Of a stretch of 64,000 nucleotides of DNA, positions 1-8,829 are shown in pieces. The notes beneath the pieces are model-generated. The model did not search any database and had not been told where the DNA came from. It saw nothing but the letters and a program-made list of their open reading frames with translations. The translations under genes were made by a program, and so were the position numbers. How positions within the stretch are numbered: position 1 is the first letter of the stretch; each line of letters opens with the position of its first letter. Source of the stretch: JTS-AC122 sp050246015 (lineage in GTDB: Bacteria > Planctomycetota > Phycisphaerae > Phycisphaerales > UBA1924); assembly GCA_050246015.1 (NCBI GenBank), contig JBFWWU010000004.1:1-64000 (forward strand). The letters are read 5' to 3'.

Positions 1-240
1 GGCAACTCGAAGACACCGATCGTGCAAGAGCCACGATCGGTGGCACGGGGCAACTCGAAGACGCCGATCGTGCAAGAGCCACGATCGGTGGCACGGGCAA
101 CTCGAAGACACCGATCGTGCAAGAGCCACGATCGGTGGCACGGGGCAACTCGAAGACGCCGATCGTGCAAGAGCCACGATCGGTGGCACGGGGCAACTCG
201 AAGACACCGATCGTGCAAGAGCCACGATCGGTGGCACGGG
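1..240. repeat. Five-copy tandem 48-bp palindromic repeat array
   Basis: Five consecutive units begin at 1, 49, 96, 144 and 192 (spacing 48, 47, 48, 48) and the last ends near 240. The array may continue to the left of the window. Each unit holds an inverted repeat; in unit 1 an 11-bp stem (14-24 with 32-42) encloses a 7-base loop CAAGAGC. Units 1, 3 and 5 read acacc and units 2 and 4 read acgcc at the stem base, which swaps an A-T pair for a G-T wobble. One frame is open as a 16-residue periodic peptide, but no start or ribosome site supports translation. Read on the minus strand, flanks and loop match the hairpins near 23.6 kb. Confidence 0.9.
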
Positions 241-287
241 GCCAGGAACGGTGGCAAGAGTACGATGAGGCAGGAGAGGCCGCGCGC

Positions 288-1454
288 ATGAAGGAAGGTG
301 GCAGAGGGCCGAGGAAGATATTGGTGATCCGTCCCAGCGCGCTGGGGGACGTGTGCCGGACGGTGCCGGTGGTGGTGAGGCTGCGGCGGGCGTATCCGGG
401 CGCCGCGGTTGACTGGATCGTGCAGGACAGTTTTGTTGAGGCGGCGTCGGGGCATCCGGACGTGCGACGAGTGATCGCGTTTCCGAGGCGGCGGTTCGGG
501 GGGTGGTGGAAGCCGGCGGTGCTGGGCGAGATGCTGGGGTGGCTGGGGGCGCTGCGGCGCGAGCGGTACGACATGGTGCTGGATTGCCAGGGGCTAGCGC
601 GCAGCGGAGTATTCGCGAGGTGGAGCGGCGCGCCGGCGCGGATCGGATATCAGCAGGCGGAGGAGGGAGCGTGGCTCGCGCTGACGCGCCGGGTCGATGC
701 GCCGATGGGATTGCACACGGTGGACCGGATGCTGCGGCTGGCCGACGCGGCGACGGGGGCGTCTGAAGCGAGGCCGGCTACCACGGACGAGTTGAGGTTG
801 TACGCGCCCGCGGGGTCGCGGGACGCGCTGCGCGGGTTGTTGGGCGGGGGCGGTGCGGTGCTGGATGGGCGGTATGCGGTAGTGGCGCCGACGAGCCGAT
901 GGGCGGGGAAGGTGTGGCCGGGGGAGCGGTACGCGGAGGCCGTGACGACGCTGCTGTCTGACCGTGGGCACGGCGTGGAGGGCGCGGTGATCGTGGGTGC
1001 GGAACAGGAGCGGGGGCAGTGCGGCGAGCTGCTGAGGCTGGCGGAGCGCGGTGAACTCAACGTGATCGATGCGATCGGGCGGACCAGCGTGGGAGCGCTC
1101 ATGGCGCTGGTCGAGCGGGCGGGACTGGTGATTGGGAGCGATTCGGCGTGCGTGCATATGGCGGTGGGGTTTGACCGGCCGCTGGTGGCGCTGTACGGGC
1201 CGACGGATGTGGCGCGGGTGGGGCCGTATGGGCGAGCGGCGAGCGTGATTCAGAAGTTGAAGCCCGGGGACCGGTTTGATCACAAGGACGAGGCGCTGGG
1301 GCGAGCGATGATGGAGCGGATCGGGGTGGAGGACGTGCTGGCGAAGGTAGACGAGGTGCTGAGTGCGAGCGGGTCGTTGGCCGCCGGGACGGTCGATGGA
1401 CCGAAGGGAGCAGGCGGTGCGACAGCGCGAGCGGCAAAGGAGGGAGCGTGCTGA
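288..1454 (+). CDS. Glycosyltransferase family 9 (heptosyltransferase-like)
   Basis: Probable ADP-heptose:LPS heptosyltransferase acting at the inner membrane in lipopolysaccharide core assembly; 388 residues, normal for the family. The N-terminus has the family start ILVIRPSALGDVC. The C-terminal donor-binding half has GSDSACVHMA followed by LYGPTD, as in WaaC/WaaF. The ATG at 288 was chosen because the open frame further upstream only runs through the repeat array at 1-240. The end overlaps the start of the heptose phosphatase gene by 7 bases, so the two are probably co-translated and both serve heptose metabolism. Which acceptor sugar is used cannot be told from the sequence. Confidence 0.85.
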   Translation: MKEGGRGPRKILVIRPSALGDVCRTVPVVVRLRRAYPGAAVDWIVQDSFVEAASGHPDVRRVIAFPRRRFGGWWKPAVLGEMLGWLGALRRERYDMVLDCQGLARSGVFARWSGAPARIGYQQAEEGAWLALTRRVDAPMGLHTVDRMLRLADAATGASEARPATTDELRLYAPAGSRDALRGLLGGGGAVLDGRYAVVAPTSRWAGKVWPGERYAEAVTTLLSDRGHGVEGAVIVGAEQERGQCGELLRLAERGELNVIDAIGRTSVGALMALVERAGLVIGSDSACVHMAVGFDRPLVALYGPTDVARVGPYGRAASVIQKLKPGDRFDHKDEALGRAMMERIGVEDVLAKVDEVLSASGSLAAGTVDGPKGAGGATARAAKEGAC

Positions 1455-2014
1455 GGCCGGCGGTGTTCCTGGACCGCGATGACACGCTGATCGCGAATCG
1501 CGAGGTCACGGCGCACACGGATCATCCGGGGGATCTGTTTGATCCGCGGGACGTGCGGCTGCTGGACGGCGCGGCGTGGGCGTGCCGGATGCTCAAGGAC
1601 GCGGGGTATCTGCTGGTGGTGGTGTCGAACCAGGGGGCGGTGGCGCGCGGGCGGTGCACGTGGCACGACGTCAAGGTGTGCAACGAGCGGATGCGGGAGT
1701 TGCTGCGCGAAGAAGCAGGGGTGGAGTTCGACGGCGTGTATTTCTGTCCGTTTCATCCGAAGGGGACGGTGCCGCCGTACAACGTGGAGCATCCGACGCG
1801 CAAGCCCAGCCCGGGGATGCTGATTCAGGCGTCGCGGGACCTTGGGATCGATCTGCCGGGATCGTGGATGGTGGGGGACGCGATGCGGGATATTCAGGCG
1901 GCGCGCGCGGCGGGGATACCGGGGGAGCGTGCGATCCTGATCGGACATCTGGAGAACCGGCGGTTCGAGAGCCTGCGGGAAGCGGCGGGGTGGATCGTGC
2001 GGAACAGCGCGTGA
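1448..2014 (+). CDS. gmhB: D-glycero-D-manno-heptose 1,7-bisphosphate 7-phosphatase (HAD family)
   Basis: HAD-family phosphatase of 188 residues that removes the 7-phosphate in ADP-heptose synthesis. Motif I is FLDRDDTLI (nucleophile and acid/base Asp of DRD), motif II VVSNQG, motif III KPSPGM, motif IV MVGDAMRDIQ. The start is a GTG overlapping the upstream glycosyltransferase. The GmhB zinc loop is altered: the first half (CPFHP) is kept, but the second Cys pair known from the E. coli enzyme is replaced by residues around VEHPTRKP. Related histidinol-phosphate phosphatases are the main alternative, but the heptosyltransferase neighbour favours GmhB. Confidence 0.8.
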   Translation: MLRPAVFLDRDDTLIANREVTAHTDHPGDLFDPRDVRLLDGAAWACRMLKDAGYLLVVVSNQGAVARGRCTWHDVKVCNERMRELLREEAGVEFDGVYFCPFHPKGTVPPYNVEHPTRKPSPGMLIQASRDLGIDLPGSWMVGDAMRDIQAARAAGIPGERAILIGHLENRRFESLREAAGWIVRNSA

Positions 2015-2015
2015 G

Positions 2016-3212
2016 TTACTCGTCGGAGGGGCTCTGAGCGAGGTTGACGTTCAGGACTTCGCGCTGGATGGTGGCCATGGCGAGCATGGAACCCTGGAGG
2101 GTTTCGCTGGCCTGGTTGAACTGCGCGATGGCGTCGGAGTCCTCGAAGACGACCTGTCCGGTGGCGTTGGAATAGGTCCAGCGGCCCCACTGGTCGGCCA
2201 GAATACCGAGGTAGGCGCGGGCCGCGCTGCCGAAGCGGGCCTGGAGTTGACGGAACTGGACCTGCATGGGGAGTTTGAAGCCGGCGGCGAACTCATTTTC
2301 GGCGCGGGCGAGTTGGCGCTGGTTCAGGCCCTGCTTGACGAGGGACTCACGGAAGCGGCGCGGGGTGAGTTTGAGTTCGGCCTCGAAGCGCCGGTTGAGG
2401 GTGAGGAACTGGTCGATGAGCGCGATGCGTTGGAGGATGTCGTCCCTGGAGGCCATGGTGGAAGGGTCGAGCCCGCCGAGGGCTTCGAGTTGATCGCTGA
2501 GTTCGTCGAACGCGCGGTTGCGTTCGGCGAGGTCGGCCATGAGGGTGGCGCTGGCGCGGAGGACGGCGGCGTCGTCGCCTTGGAGTTTGTCGGCGGCCTT
2601 GTTCATGGCCTGGGCGGTGTGGTCGATGTCGGCGGGGCTGATGGAGGCGGCGTCGCCGGCGCTGAGTTGGCGTCGCATCTCGCCGTTCAGACCCGACAGG
2701 GATGCTTCGGCGCTGGCGATGACCTTCTGGTCCTCGACGCGCAGGGTGTGGAGGTAGGTCATGTACCCCGCGCCGGCGATGCCCAGGCACATCTGGACGC
2801 ACATCGCGAGGTTCAGGGCGCGATTCGACTTGCCCAGGATCGCGAAGGGAACGAGCGAGAAGAGAAACCCGAACACGACGGTCGAACCAAATACGGCGAA
2901 CGCGATCGGGATCGAGCCGGTGGACTGTGAGACGAGCGCCTGAACCAGCAGCGCGGCCAGGAGCGCGGCGACACAGAGGGTGGTCAGGGGATGAACGCGA
3001 AGTGGGTGCGGCGGAGCGGACTTGTCGGCGCTGTCGGCGGGCTGGTAGCGGTCGGGCTCGCGCGCCTGGGCGAGGTTGCCCTGTTCGTTGTGCGGCGCTG
3101 GCGGCGTGGCGGCGCGGTTGCCTTGTTCGCTGTGGGGCCTGGGCGAGGAGGCGCTGGCGGGTGGCTGAGAGTCTTTCGGCAGCCCGGGGATAAAGAACGA
3201 GTTCTCGGACAT
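2016..3212 (-). CDS. Membrane protein of unknown function with long helical C-terminus
   Basis: A 398-residue protein I do not recognise. After about 75 Pro/Ser/Gln-rich residues come roughly three hydrophobic segments (around LTTLCVAALLAALLVQAL, IPIAFAVFGSTVVFGF and MCLGIAGAGYMTY), then about 200 polar, probably helical residues rich in Ala, Leu, Glu and Arg. The start at MSENSFF is preceded by AGGAG at suitable spacing; the longer upstream reading lacks such a site. It converges on gmhB with one base between the stops. A membrane-anchored scaffold or sensor is possible, but nothing fixes a function. Confidence 0.7.
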   Translation of the reverse strand: MSENSFFIPGLPKDSQPPASASSPRPHSEQGNRAATPPAPHNEQGNLAQAREPDRYQPADSADKSAPPHPLRVHPLTTLCVAALLAALLVQALVSQSTGSIPIAFAVFGSTVVFGFLFSLVPFAILGKSNRALNLAMCVQMCLGIAGAGYMTYLHTLRVEDQKVIASAEASLSGLNGEMRRQLSAGDAASISPADIDHTAQAMNKAADKLQGDDAAVLRASATLMADLAERNRAFDELSDQLEALGGLDPSTMASRDDILQRIALIDQFLTLNRRFEAELKLTPRRFRESLVKQGLNQRQLARAENEFAAGFKLPMQVQFRQLQARFGSAARAYLGILADQWGRWTYSNATGQVVFEDSDAIAQFNQASETLQGSMLAMATIQREVLNVNLAQSPSDE

Positions 3213-3436
3213 CACGTAGGCTCCTGTGCGAACAAATGGAGTGACCGCGCACCTGGCGTGAGGCAGGGATCGGCGGAATGTGCGCCGCGCTTGGCGCCGG
3301 GTGCGGAATTCGCCGCGCCGGTCGTGCTGTAAGCCGCACACATTGACTCGGGTGCGTTATGGGAGTGGAGCGTGAAGCGGGGACGGAGCGGATGCAGCCG
3401 TCGGCTGGCGCGCGGGTACGCTCTTGGAGGGAACCG

Positions 3437-4267
3437 ATGCGGACGGACGACTTCACGTACATCACGGTGCTGGAGTGGCCCGGCGGGCAGTCAATGGACG
3501 ACCTGGCCGAGGGTGTGGCAACGGCGACGGGGCTGGACAGGTTCACCGCGCGACAGCGTGTGACGGGGGGCGTGCCGACGGTGATTCACCGAGTTGAATC
3601 AGGACGAGAGGAAGCGGTGCTTCATGCGCTGCGGGCGAGGGGGATCGGCGCGACGGGTGTGCCGAGTCGAGCGATCCGAGAGGTCGCCGAGCCGGTTCAA
3701 CTCAAGCGTGTGATGCCGGCGCTGGGCGCGCCGGAGCCGATGTTTCTGTTTGAGCCGTGGCGTGAAGAGGCGCGAGGGGTGCGAGCGAGGGAGGTGTTTC
3801 TGCTGGTGCGTGCGATGCTCAGGACGAGGATCCGGGGCGAGGTGCAGGTGGACGTCTACCCCGAGCCGATGGTCGGTCCGGGAGGGGGGATCTATACGAG
3901 GTACAGGACGGAGCGGTATCGGCACGATCGGCACGAGCAGACGCACGTGATCGACGTGTATCTGCTGGACGGGACGGCGTACCGGGTGTCGGGGGCGAAG
4001 TTCAACTTTGAGAGCCTGGGGGAGGCGCGGGGGCTCACGGATCGTGAAAACGTGGACAAACTGGCGTGCTTCATGGCCGAGAGCGCGGCGGGGTGCGTGG
4101 TGGACATGGGATTCTCGGAGTTTCGGTGTCCGCCGGTGTTTTGCCGGGGGTGGCGCGGGCGGGCGAAGGCGAACGAAGTGCGCAGCGACGAAGGCGTGTT
4201 CGACTTCTACTCGGCGTGGCGATACGTGGTCACGCGGCGCGAACTGGAGCGGGGAAAGGTCGAGTAG
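3437..4267 (+). CDS. Hypothetical protein, 276 residues
   Basis: No family recognised. The ATG at 3437 was preferred to the upstream one at 3359 because GGAGGG lies just before it and the upstream extension is Arg/Gly-rich junk-like sequence. The protein starts MRTDDFTYITVLEW, has no signal peptide or membrane segment, and contains a central basic, Tyr-rich stretch (IYTRYRTERYRHDRHEQ). It looks like a soluble mixed alpha/beta protein. The short N-terminal domain, where an index is derived from a residue-rich GVPTVIHRVESG segment, could be ligand binding, but this is a guess. Confidence 0.6.
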   Translation: MRTDDFTYITVLEWPGGQSMDDLAEGVATATGLDRFTARQRVTGGVPTVIHRVESGREEAVLHALRARGIGATGVPSRAIREVAEPVQLKRVMPALGAPEPMFLFEPWREEARGVRAREVFLLVRAMLRTRIRGEVQVDVYPEPMVGPGGGIYTRYRTERYRHDRHEQTHVIDVYLLDGTAYRVSGAKFNFESLGEARGLTDRENVDKLACFMAESAAGCVVDMGFSEFRCPPVFCRGWRGRAKANEVRSDEGVFDFYSAWRYVVTRRELERGKVE

Positions 4268-4388
4268 CGCGGCGTGGGGGCGAAACCGGTGCGCCGGGGT
4301 TCCGAAGAAGGAAGGTGTGCGCTCCGGGCGGCGGGTCGTACCATTGCGTGCCGCGCCGGATCGATAGTGGTTAGAGGAGGTCGTGGGC

Positions 4389-4616
4389 ATGTCGCAGATG
4401 ATCAACACACTGCTGGAGCACGATGTCTTTGCGGTGACGCTGGGGTGCATCGTGGCGGTGCTGATCGTGGGGATTCGGACGATCGGATCGACGCTGCGGG
4501 CGGTGTCGCGCGAGAAGACACGGCGCGAGATCGCCGCGTATATCGCGGAGGGGTCGATGACGCCCGAACAGGGCGAGCGGCTGATGCGGGCGGGAGACTC
4601 GAACAAGGTGGCCTGA
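4389..4616 (+). CDS. Small membrane protein with SHOCT-like tail (copy 1)
   Basis: A 75-residue protein: one membrane helix (FAVTLGCIVAVLIVGIRTIG) followed by a basic stretch and a tail REIAAYIAEGSMTPEQG. The tail resembles the short C-terminal (SHOCT-like) oligomerisation motifs that end in a two-helix acidic segment. The ATG at 4389 has GAGGAGG eight bases upstream; the in-frame GTG at 4383 is too close to that site. The next gene, 29 bases downstream, encodes a paralogue with the same tail, so the two probably form one transcript and perhaps a hetero-oligomer. Confidence 0.7.
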   Translation: MSQMINTLLEHDVFAVTLGCIVAVLIVGIRTIGSTLRAVSREKTRREIAAYIAEGSMTPEQGERLMRAGDSNKVA

Positions 4617-4645
4617 GGCGATGGACCGGGGCCAAGGAGCGGAGC

Positions 4646-4900
4646 ATGTTGCAGATTCTGGCGCAGGCCTCACAGTCGGCGGAACAGGTGAATCCCAACC
4701 AGATCATCGCCGTCGGCGGCGCGTTTGCGGTCGCAATGCTCGCGATCGTGTGCGGGACGTTCTCGGGGGTCGCGAGGAACCGGCAGCGGGAGCAATCGCG
4801 GCGCGAGATCGCGGCGTATGTGGCGGAAGGGTCCATCACGCCGGAGGATGGCGCGAAACTGATCGCGGCGGGCAAGGGCGCCGATCGATGCTGCTCGTGA
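4646..4900 (+). CDS. Small membrane protein with SHOCT-like tail (copy 2)
   Basis: An 84-residue paralogue of the preceding gene. It has a short polar N-terminus, one membrane helix (IIAVGGAFAVAMLAIVCGTF), a basic linker, then REIAAYVAEGSITPEDG, nearly the same tail as copy 1. AAGGAG lies upstream of the ATG. The tail shares the pattern REIAAYxAEGSxTPExG with copy 1, showing a local duplication. Function is unknown; small single-helix proteins with such tails often assist larger membrane or sensor proteins, which is only an analogy here. Confidence 0.7.
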   Translation: MLQILAQASQSAEQVNPNQIIAVGGAFAVAMLAIVCGTFSGVARNRQREQSRREIAAYVAEGSITPEDGAKLIAAGKGADRCCS

Positions 4901-4921
4901 TGTGGAATAGAAGCCTGGACC

Positions 4922-6409
4922 CTATGGTTTCGGGTGGGTGAGCCAGTCCGCGGCGCGCCAGGCGGCGGGTGTCCAGGGGCCGGCCTTGGTGACATTGACG
5001 AGTTCGCGGCGCTCGGCGTCGCTTTGCGGTGGCTGCTCCCCGCGATGCTTGATGTACCGCTGGAGGATGGCGTCGGCGGCTTGAGAGTCCTTCTCAGCGG
5101 CTTGCTGGTACGGTTCATCGACCCATCGCAGGACATCGAGGAACTGCTCGGCGGAGGGCATCTGGTGACCGAACTTCTCGAACTCGAAGAGGCGGATGTT
5201 GAGGCCGTCGCGGCGCATGATGGAAGCGGCTGACTTCATCTCCGGCTGGTTGAAGTCGCGGTCGCCGGTGATGGCGCCCATCCGTCGTGACTTGAAGAGC
5301 GCCAGCCGAGGTCCGGGAGGCCTTGAGTATCCCGCGGGGGCGAACCGGCTGTTGCCCAGGGGGACGGGCTGGTAGCAACTGAGCCCGACGATGGGGACGG
5401 ACCCGGTGAAGTAATCTGGGAAGCAGGCCTGGAGCATGGAACTGACGCGCCCGCCCCCGGAGATGCCCGAGACGTAGACGCGGCGGGGATCGACGTGGAG
5501 CATGGCCGAGGCGGAGAAGATGGCGTCCAGGGCGAGTTGGTAGCGGTCGGCGACGGGGCGGTCATTGCCGACGTTCTGTATGCCGACGCAGACGATATTG
5601 AGTTCATCGAGCGCGGCGCGGAACACGGGCGGCGTCGGGCCCTCATCGGCGGCGTTGATCCACACGAGCAGGCCGGCGGGGCGTCGCGGGTCATAGCCGC
5701 GCGACGCGCGGAGGAACATCTTCTCCTTGGAGAGCACGCGCGTGGCGCCGGGGATCGTTGAGCGTCGGCCGCTGAGGAATCGATCGCCCAGCCATTTCTG
5801 ATCGAGAAAAAACGGAGCGGGGACCGGAGGGGGATCGAGGACGGCTTCGGCGCCCGGCGCGGGCGGGGTGGGACCCGAGGGGGGAGTCGGTGAGACGCCG
5901 GCGGAGGGTTCGAGGCCGCGCCATGGCGTGCCGAACGATCCGCGGTATCGCGCCCAGTCGATGGAGAGTTGGCGAAACTTCTCGGGATCGAGTTTCACGA
6001 CGCGAGCGCGTGAGTTGGAGGCGTCGGGGGCGGGCGCCAGTTCCTGGGCCAGGACCACGCCGTCGGCGGAGAGAAGCAGTTCGACGCGCTTGCGCTGGTC
6101 GTCATCGCGTCCCAGCAGGTGGACGACGCCGATGCGGGTGAGGGCGCCGCGTGCGTCGAGCATCCTGCTCCCGGGGACGACGCACTGGCTGAGGAGGGCG
6201 AGGTCGCGCGCGTTCAACTCGGCGATGATGCCGGCGAGATTCTGGAGCATCGGTCCATCGTCGATCTGGGCTGGGAGCGAGCCGCCGCTGGTGACGAAGG
6301 CACTGACGGCCTTGGCGTGCTCGAAATCGAAAACGCCGGGCTCGGCGGCCGTGCGTTCGATGCGCCCGCAACACAAGAACAGCGAGATCAGGAACACGTG
6401 GATCGGCAC
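4922..6409 (-). CDS. Secreted alpha/beta-hydrolase (esterase/PHB-depolymerase-like)
   Basis: About 495 residues. The C-terminal half has the alpha/beta-hydrolase nucleophile elbow GISGGG within YVSGISGGGRVSS, an aspartate-containing ITGDRDFN segment, and a late His in FGHQMPSAEQF, giving a plausible Ser-Asp-His triad as in Esterase_phd-type esterases. The N-terminal half is unrecognised and ends in a Pro-rich linker. No ATG is well placed: GTG at 6409 gives a hydrophobic N-terminus (VFLISLFLCC) that could be a signal or lipoprotein-like peptide, so the start is uncertain. It lies downstream of the cysteine desulfurase on the same strand with about 110 bases between. Confidence 0.65.
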   Translation of the reverse strand: MPIHVFLISLFLCCGRIERTAAEPGVFDFEHAKAVSAFVTSGGSLPAQIDDGPMLQNLAGIIAELNARDLALLSQCVVPGSRMLDARGALTRIGVVHLLGRDDDQRKRVELLLSADGVVLAQELAPAPDASNSRARVVKLDPEKFRQLSIDWARYRGSFGTPWRGLEPSAGVSPTPPSGPTPPAPGAEAVLDPPPVPAPFFLDQKWLGDRFLSGRRSTIPGATRVLSKEKMFLRASRGYDPRRPAGLLVWINAADEGPTPPVFRAALDELNIVCVGIQNVGNDRPVADRYQLALDAIFSASAMLHVDPRRVYVSGISGGGRVSSMLQACFPDYFTGSVPIVGLSCYQPVPLGNSRFAPAGYSRPPGPRLALFKSRRMGAITGDRDFNQPEMKSAASIMRRDGLNIRLFEFEKFGHQMPSAEQFLDVLRWVDEPYQQAAEKDSQAADAILQRYIKHRGEQPPQSDAERRELVNVTKAGPWTPAAWRAADWLTHPKP

Positions 6410-6519
6410 GTGGGAAGGATACGAAGGGGGGCGGGCGACGGATCGGGCCGGCGGGGATTGGTGGCGTGCAGCGAGGTCCGAGGGACGTTCTGGAAAGAAC
6501 GCGGAACCGACGAGAGCAC

Positions 6520-7728
6520 TCAGTTGGGGGTCGTCATGGAGGATCGCAGTCGCGAGACGGCGTCGGCGACGATCGCGATCGCGTGATCGACGTCGGCCGC
6601 GGTGGTTTCGCGGGAGAGGGAGAATCGGAGCGAGCCGTGCGCCACCCGTGGCGGGATTCCCATCGCCAGCAGGACGGGGGAGGGATCGAGGGAGCCGGAA
6701 CTGCACGCGGCACCGGCGGAGGCGCACAGACCCTGTTCGCTGAGCAGGAGCAGGAGGGCCTCGGCTTCGAGGGCCGGGAAGCCGATGTTGGTGGTGTTCC
6801 AAAGTCTGAAGGGACCGGGATCGGACGGTGCCTGAGCGCCGTTGACGACCGCATCGGGAATGCGATTGAGCACGCCGGTTTCGAAGCGGTCGCGGAGTCC
6901 GGCGAGAAGTGTTCTGGCGTCGTGATCCTGAAGCCACGCGGCGGCGAGGTCGGCCGCGACGCCGGCGCCGACGATTCCGGGCACGTTCTCGGTGCCGCCT
7001 CGTCGGCCGAGTTCCTGAGCGCCGCGGATTCGCGGCGCGAGGCGCGCGCCGGGGCGAACATAAAGCACGCCGACTCCCTTTGGACCGTGAAACTTGTGGG
7101 GCGCGAAGGTGAGCAGGTCGGCGAAGAGAGGCGAAATCGGCGAAACTGGATGCTGGGCGGGGGGCTCGGGCGCGAGGCGCGTGGGCATCTTGCCGACCCA
7201 CTGCGTGGCGTCGCAGTGGAACCACACGCCGCGCGAGATTGCGAGACGTGCGACGTCGTGCAGGGGCTGGATGACGCCCGTTTCGTTGTTGGCCCACTGG
7301 ATGGAGACCAGACCGGCGTGCTCATCGATGAGTCGTTCGAGCGAGTCGAGCAGGACGCGTCCGGCGCGGTCCACGGCGGCGTATCGCACCTCGACGCCTT
7401 CTTCCTGTTCAAGAGACGCGGCCAGGTCGCGGACCGCGGCGTGCTCGACCGGGGACGTGACCAGGACGCGCTTGCCCGAGGCGCGGAGAGAGCCGCGGAT
7501 CGCGAGGTCGATGCTTTCGGTGCCGCCGGAAGTGAACGTGATGGAGCGCGGCTTGACGCCGATCAGGTCGGCGATGGAGCGGCGGGCAAGCTCGACCCGA
7601 TGACGGGCGGCCTGGCCGGCGCGGTGGACACTGGACGGGTTGTGCCAGTGATCTTCGAGCATCTCGACCATGGCGCGAACGACGTCCGGGTGCGGCCTGG
7701 TCGTGGCGTTGTTGTCGAGATAGATCAC
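6520..7728 (-). CDS. Cysteine desulfurase (NifS/IscS family)
   Basis: PLP enzyme that takes sulfur from cysteine for Fe-S cluster or thio-cofactor synthesis; 402 residues, a normal length. It starts YLDNNATT, has the PLP-site His in VEHAAV (H96), the Schiff-base Lys in APHKFHGPKG (K212) and the catalytic Cys in ACSSGS (C342). The short Cys loop without a long insertion fits the IscS/NifS class I type rather than SufS. No iscU or other Fe-S gene is adjacent, so it may serve a general role. The start ATG is directly followed by the family N-terminus. Confidence 0.9.
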   Translation of the reverse strand: MIYLDNNATTRPHPDVVRAMVEMLEDHWHNPSSVHRAGQAARHRVELARRSIADLIGVKPRSITFTSGGTESIDLAIRGSLRASGKRVLVTSPVEHAAVRDLAASLEQEEGVEVRYAAVDRAGRVLLDSLERLIDEHAGLVSIQWANNETGVIQPLHDVARLAISRGVWFHCDATQWVGKMPTRLAPEPPAQHPVSPISPLFADLLTFAPHKFHGPKGVGVLYVRPGARLAPRIRGAQELGRRGGTENVPGIVGAGVAADLAAAWLQDHDARTLLAGLRDRFETGVLNRIPDAVVNGAQAPSDPGPFRLWNTTNIGFPALEAEALLLLLSEQGLCASAGAACSSGSLDPSPVLLAMGIPPRVAHGSLRFSLSRETTAADVDHAIAIVADAVSRLRSSMTTPN

Positions 7729-7827
7729 GCGGAAGTCTACGGGTGAAGGGCGGGCGAGCGAGGGCGAGGCGGAAGCCGCGCGATCGAAGGGTGGCGGATT
7801 ACAATGCCGCGATTTAGATGATCCGTC

Positions 7828-8733
7828 ATGGAAGGGAGCGCTCTCTTGGCAGATACAACGGCGCGATTCTCAGATCGACTGGCGGCGGGGATTGACCGAG
7901 TCGGCACCCCCGCGTGCGTCGGTCTGGACCCGGTCATCGAGAAACTGCCGGCGGCGCTCGTCGGACGTGTTGCGGAAAGCGCCGAGGCTGTCGGCGCGAT
8001 CGAGCGATTCTGCATGGGCGTGCTGGACGCGGTCGCGGGAATCGTGGCGGTCGTGAAGCCGCAGTCGGCGTGCTTCGAGCGGTACGGGTCGGCGGGAGTG
8101 GCGGTTTTGGAGTCGGTGATCCGCGCGGCCAGAGAGCGCGGGCTGCTGGTGATCCTGGACGCGAAGCGCGGGGATATCGGAGTTTCGGGCGAGCACTACG
8201 CGTCGGCGGCATTCGATGGACCGGGGCGTGCCGACGCGCTCACCATCTCGGGCTATCTTGGGCCGGACACGATTCCGCCGATGGTTCGCCCGGGAACAGG
8301 CCTGTTCGTGCTGGTCCGCACGAGCAACCCGGGGAGCGACGCGACGCAGGGGGTGCGGCTGGCGGACGGGCGCACGGTTGGAGAGATGATGGCGGACCTG
8401 GTGAGCGGGATCGGGCGCGAGCACGTCGGGGTGCGAGGGCTGAGCGATATCGGAGCGGTGGTCGGGGCGACGAAGGCCGCGGAGGGGCGGGGGCTGCGAC
8501 GGCGCATGCGGGAGCAGTATCTTCTCGTGCCGGGGTTCGGGGCGCAAGGCGGGACGGTCGCGGACGTTCGCGAACTCGTGCGCGAGGGAGCGCGGACCGC
8601 CGGTGAACTGGGCATCGTGGTAAACGCGAGCCGATCGGTGCTGTACCCAGGAACGGGCGGTGAGTGGAAGGCGGGCGTGCGTGACGCGGCGCGGCGGCTT
8701 GCGGAGGAACTGCGGGCGCTGTCGCCGGGGTGA
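7828..8733 (+). CDS. pyrF: Orotidine 5'-phosphate decarboxylase, type 2
   Basis: Last step of UMP synthesis in the cytoplasm. The active-site motif VILDAKRGDIG supplies the Lys/Asp network, CVGLDP lies near the N-terminus, and LVPGFGAQGG forms the phosphate-binding region. The length of 301 residues fits the longer type 2 family. The start could be ATG 7828 or TTG 7846; the latter would give an N-terminus MADTTARFSDRL that matches the usual family length and has a purine-rich site upstream. It stands alone between divergent nifS and the carbonic-anhydrase-like gene. Confidence 0.9.
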   Translation: MEGSALLADTTARFSDRLAAGIDRVGTPACVGLDPVIEKLPAALVGRVAESAEAVGAIERFCMGVLDAVAGIVAVVKPQSACFERYGSAGVAVLESVIRAARERGLLVILDAKRGDIGVSGEHYASAAFDGPGRADALTISGYLGPDTIPPMVRPGTGLFVLVRTSNPGSDATQGVRLADGRTVGEMMADLVSGIGREHVGVRGLSDIGAVVGATKAAEGRGLRRRMREQYLLVPGFGAQGGTVADVRELVREGARTAGELGIVVNASRSVLYPGTGGEWKAGVRDAARRLAEELRALSPG

Positions 8734-8829
8734 CGAGTTCGACGGGCCGCGGGCACGGGATCGGCGAGAAATCGGAAAACTGGTGGGCACGCCGGGTGGG
8801 CATGGCGGCGCGGGCTGGTATACTGCGGC

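Noticed and set aside
1..240. CRISPR array
   Set aside because: The units are contiguous palindromes with no variable spacers, and no cas genes are present.
22..291. Repetitive 16-residue peptide gene through the array
   Set aside because: Open frame results from the 48-bp period; no ribosome site or known product.
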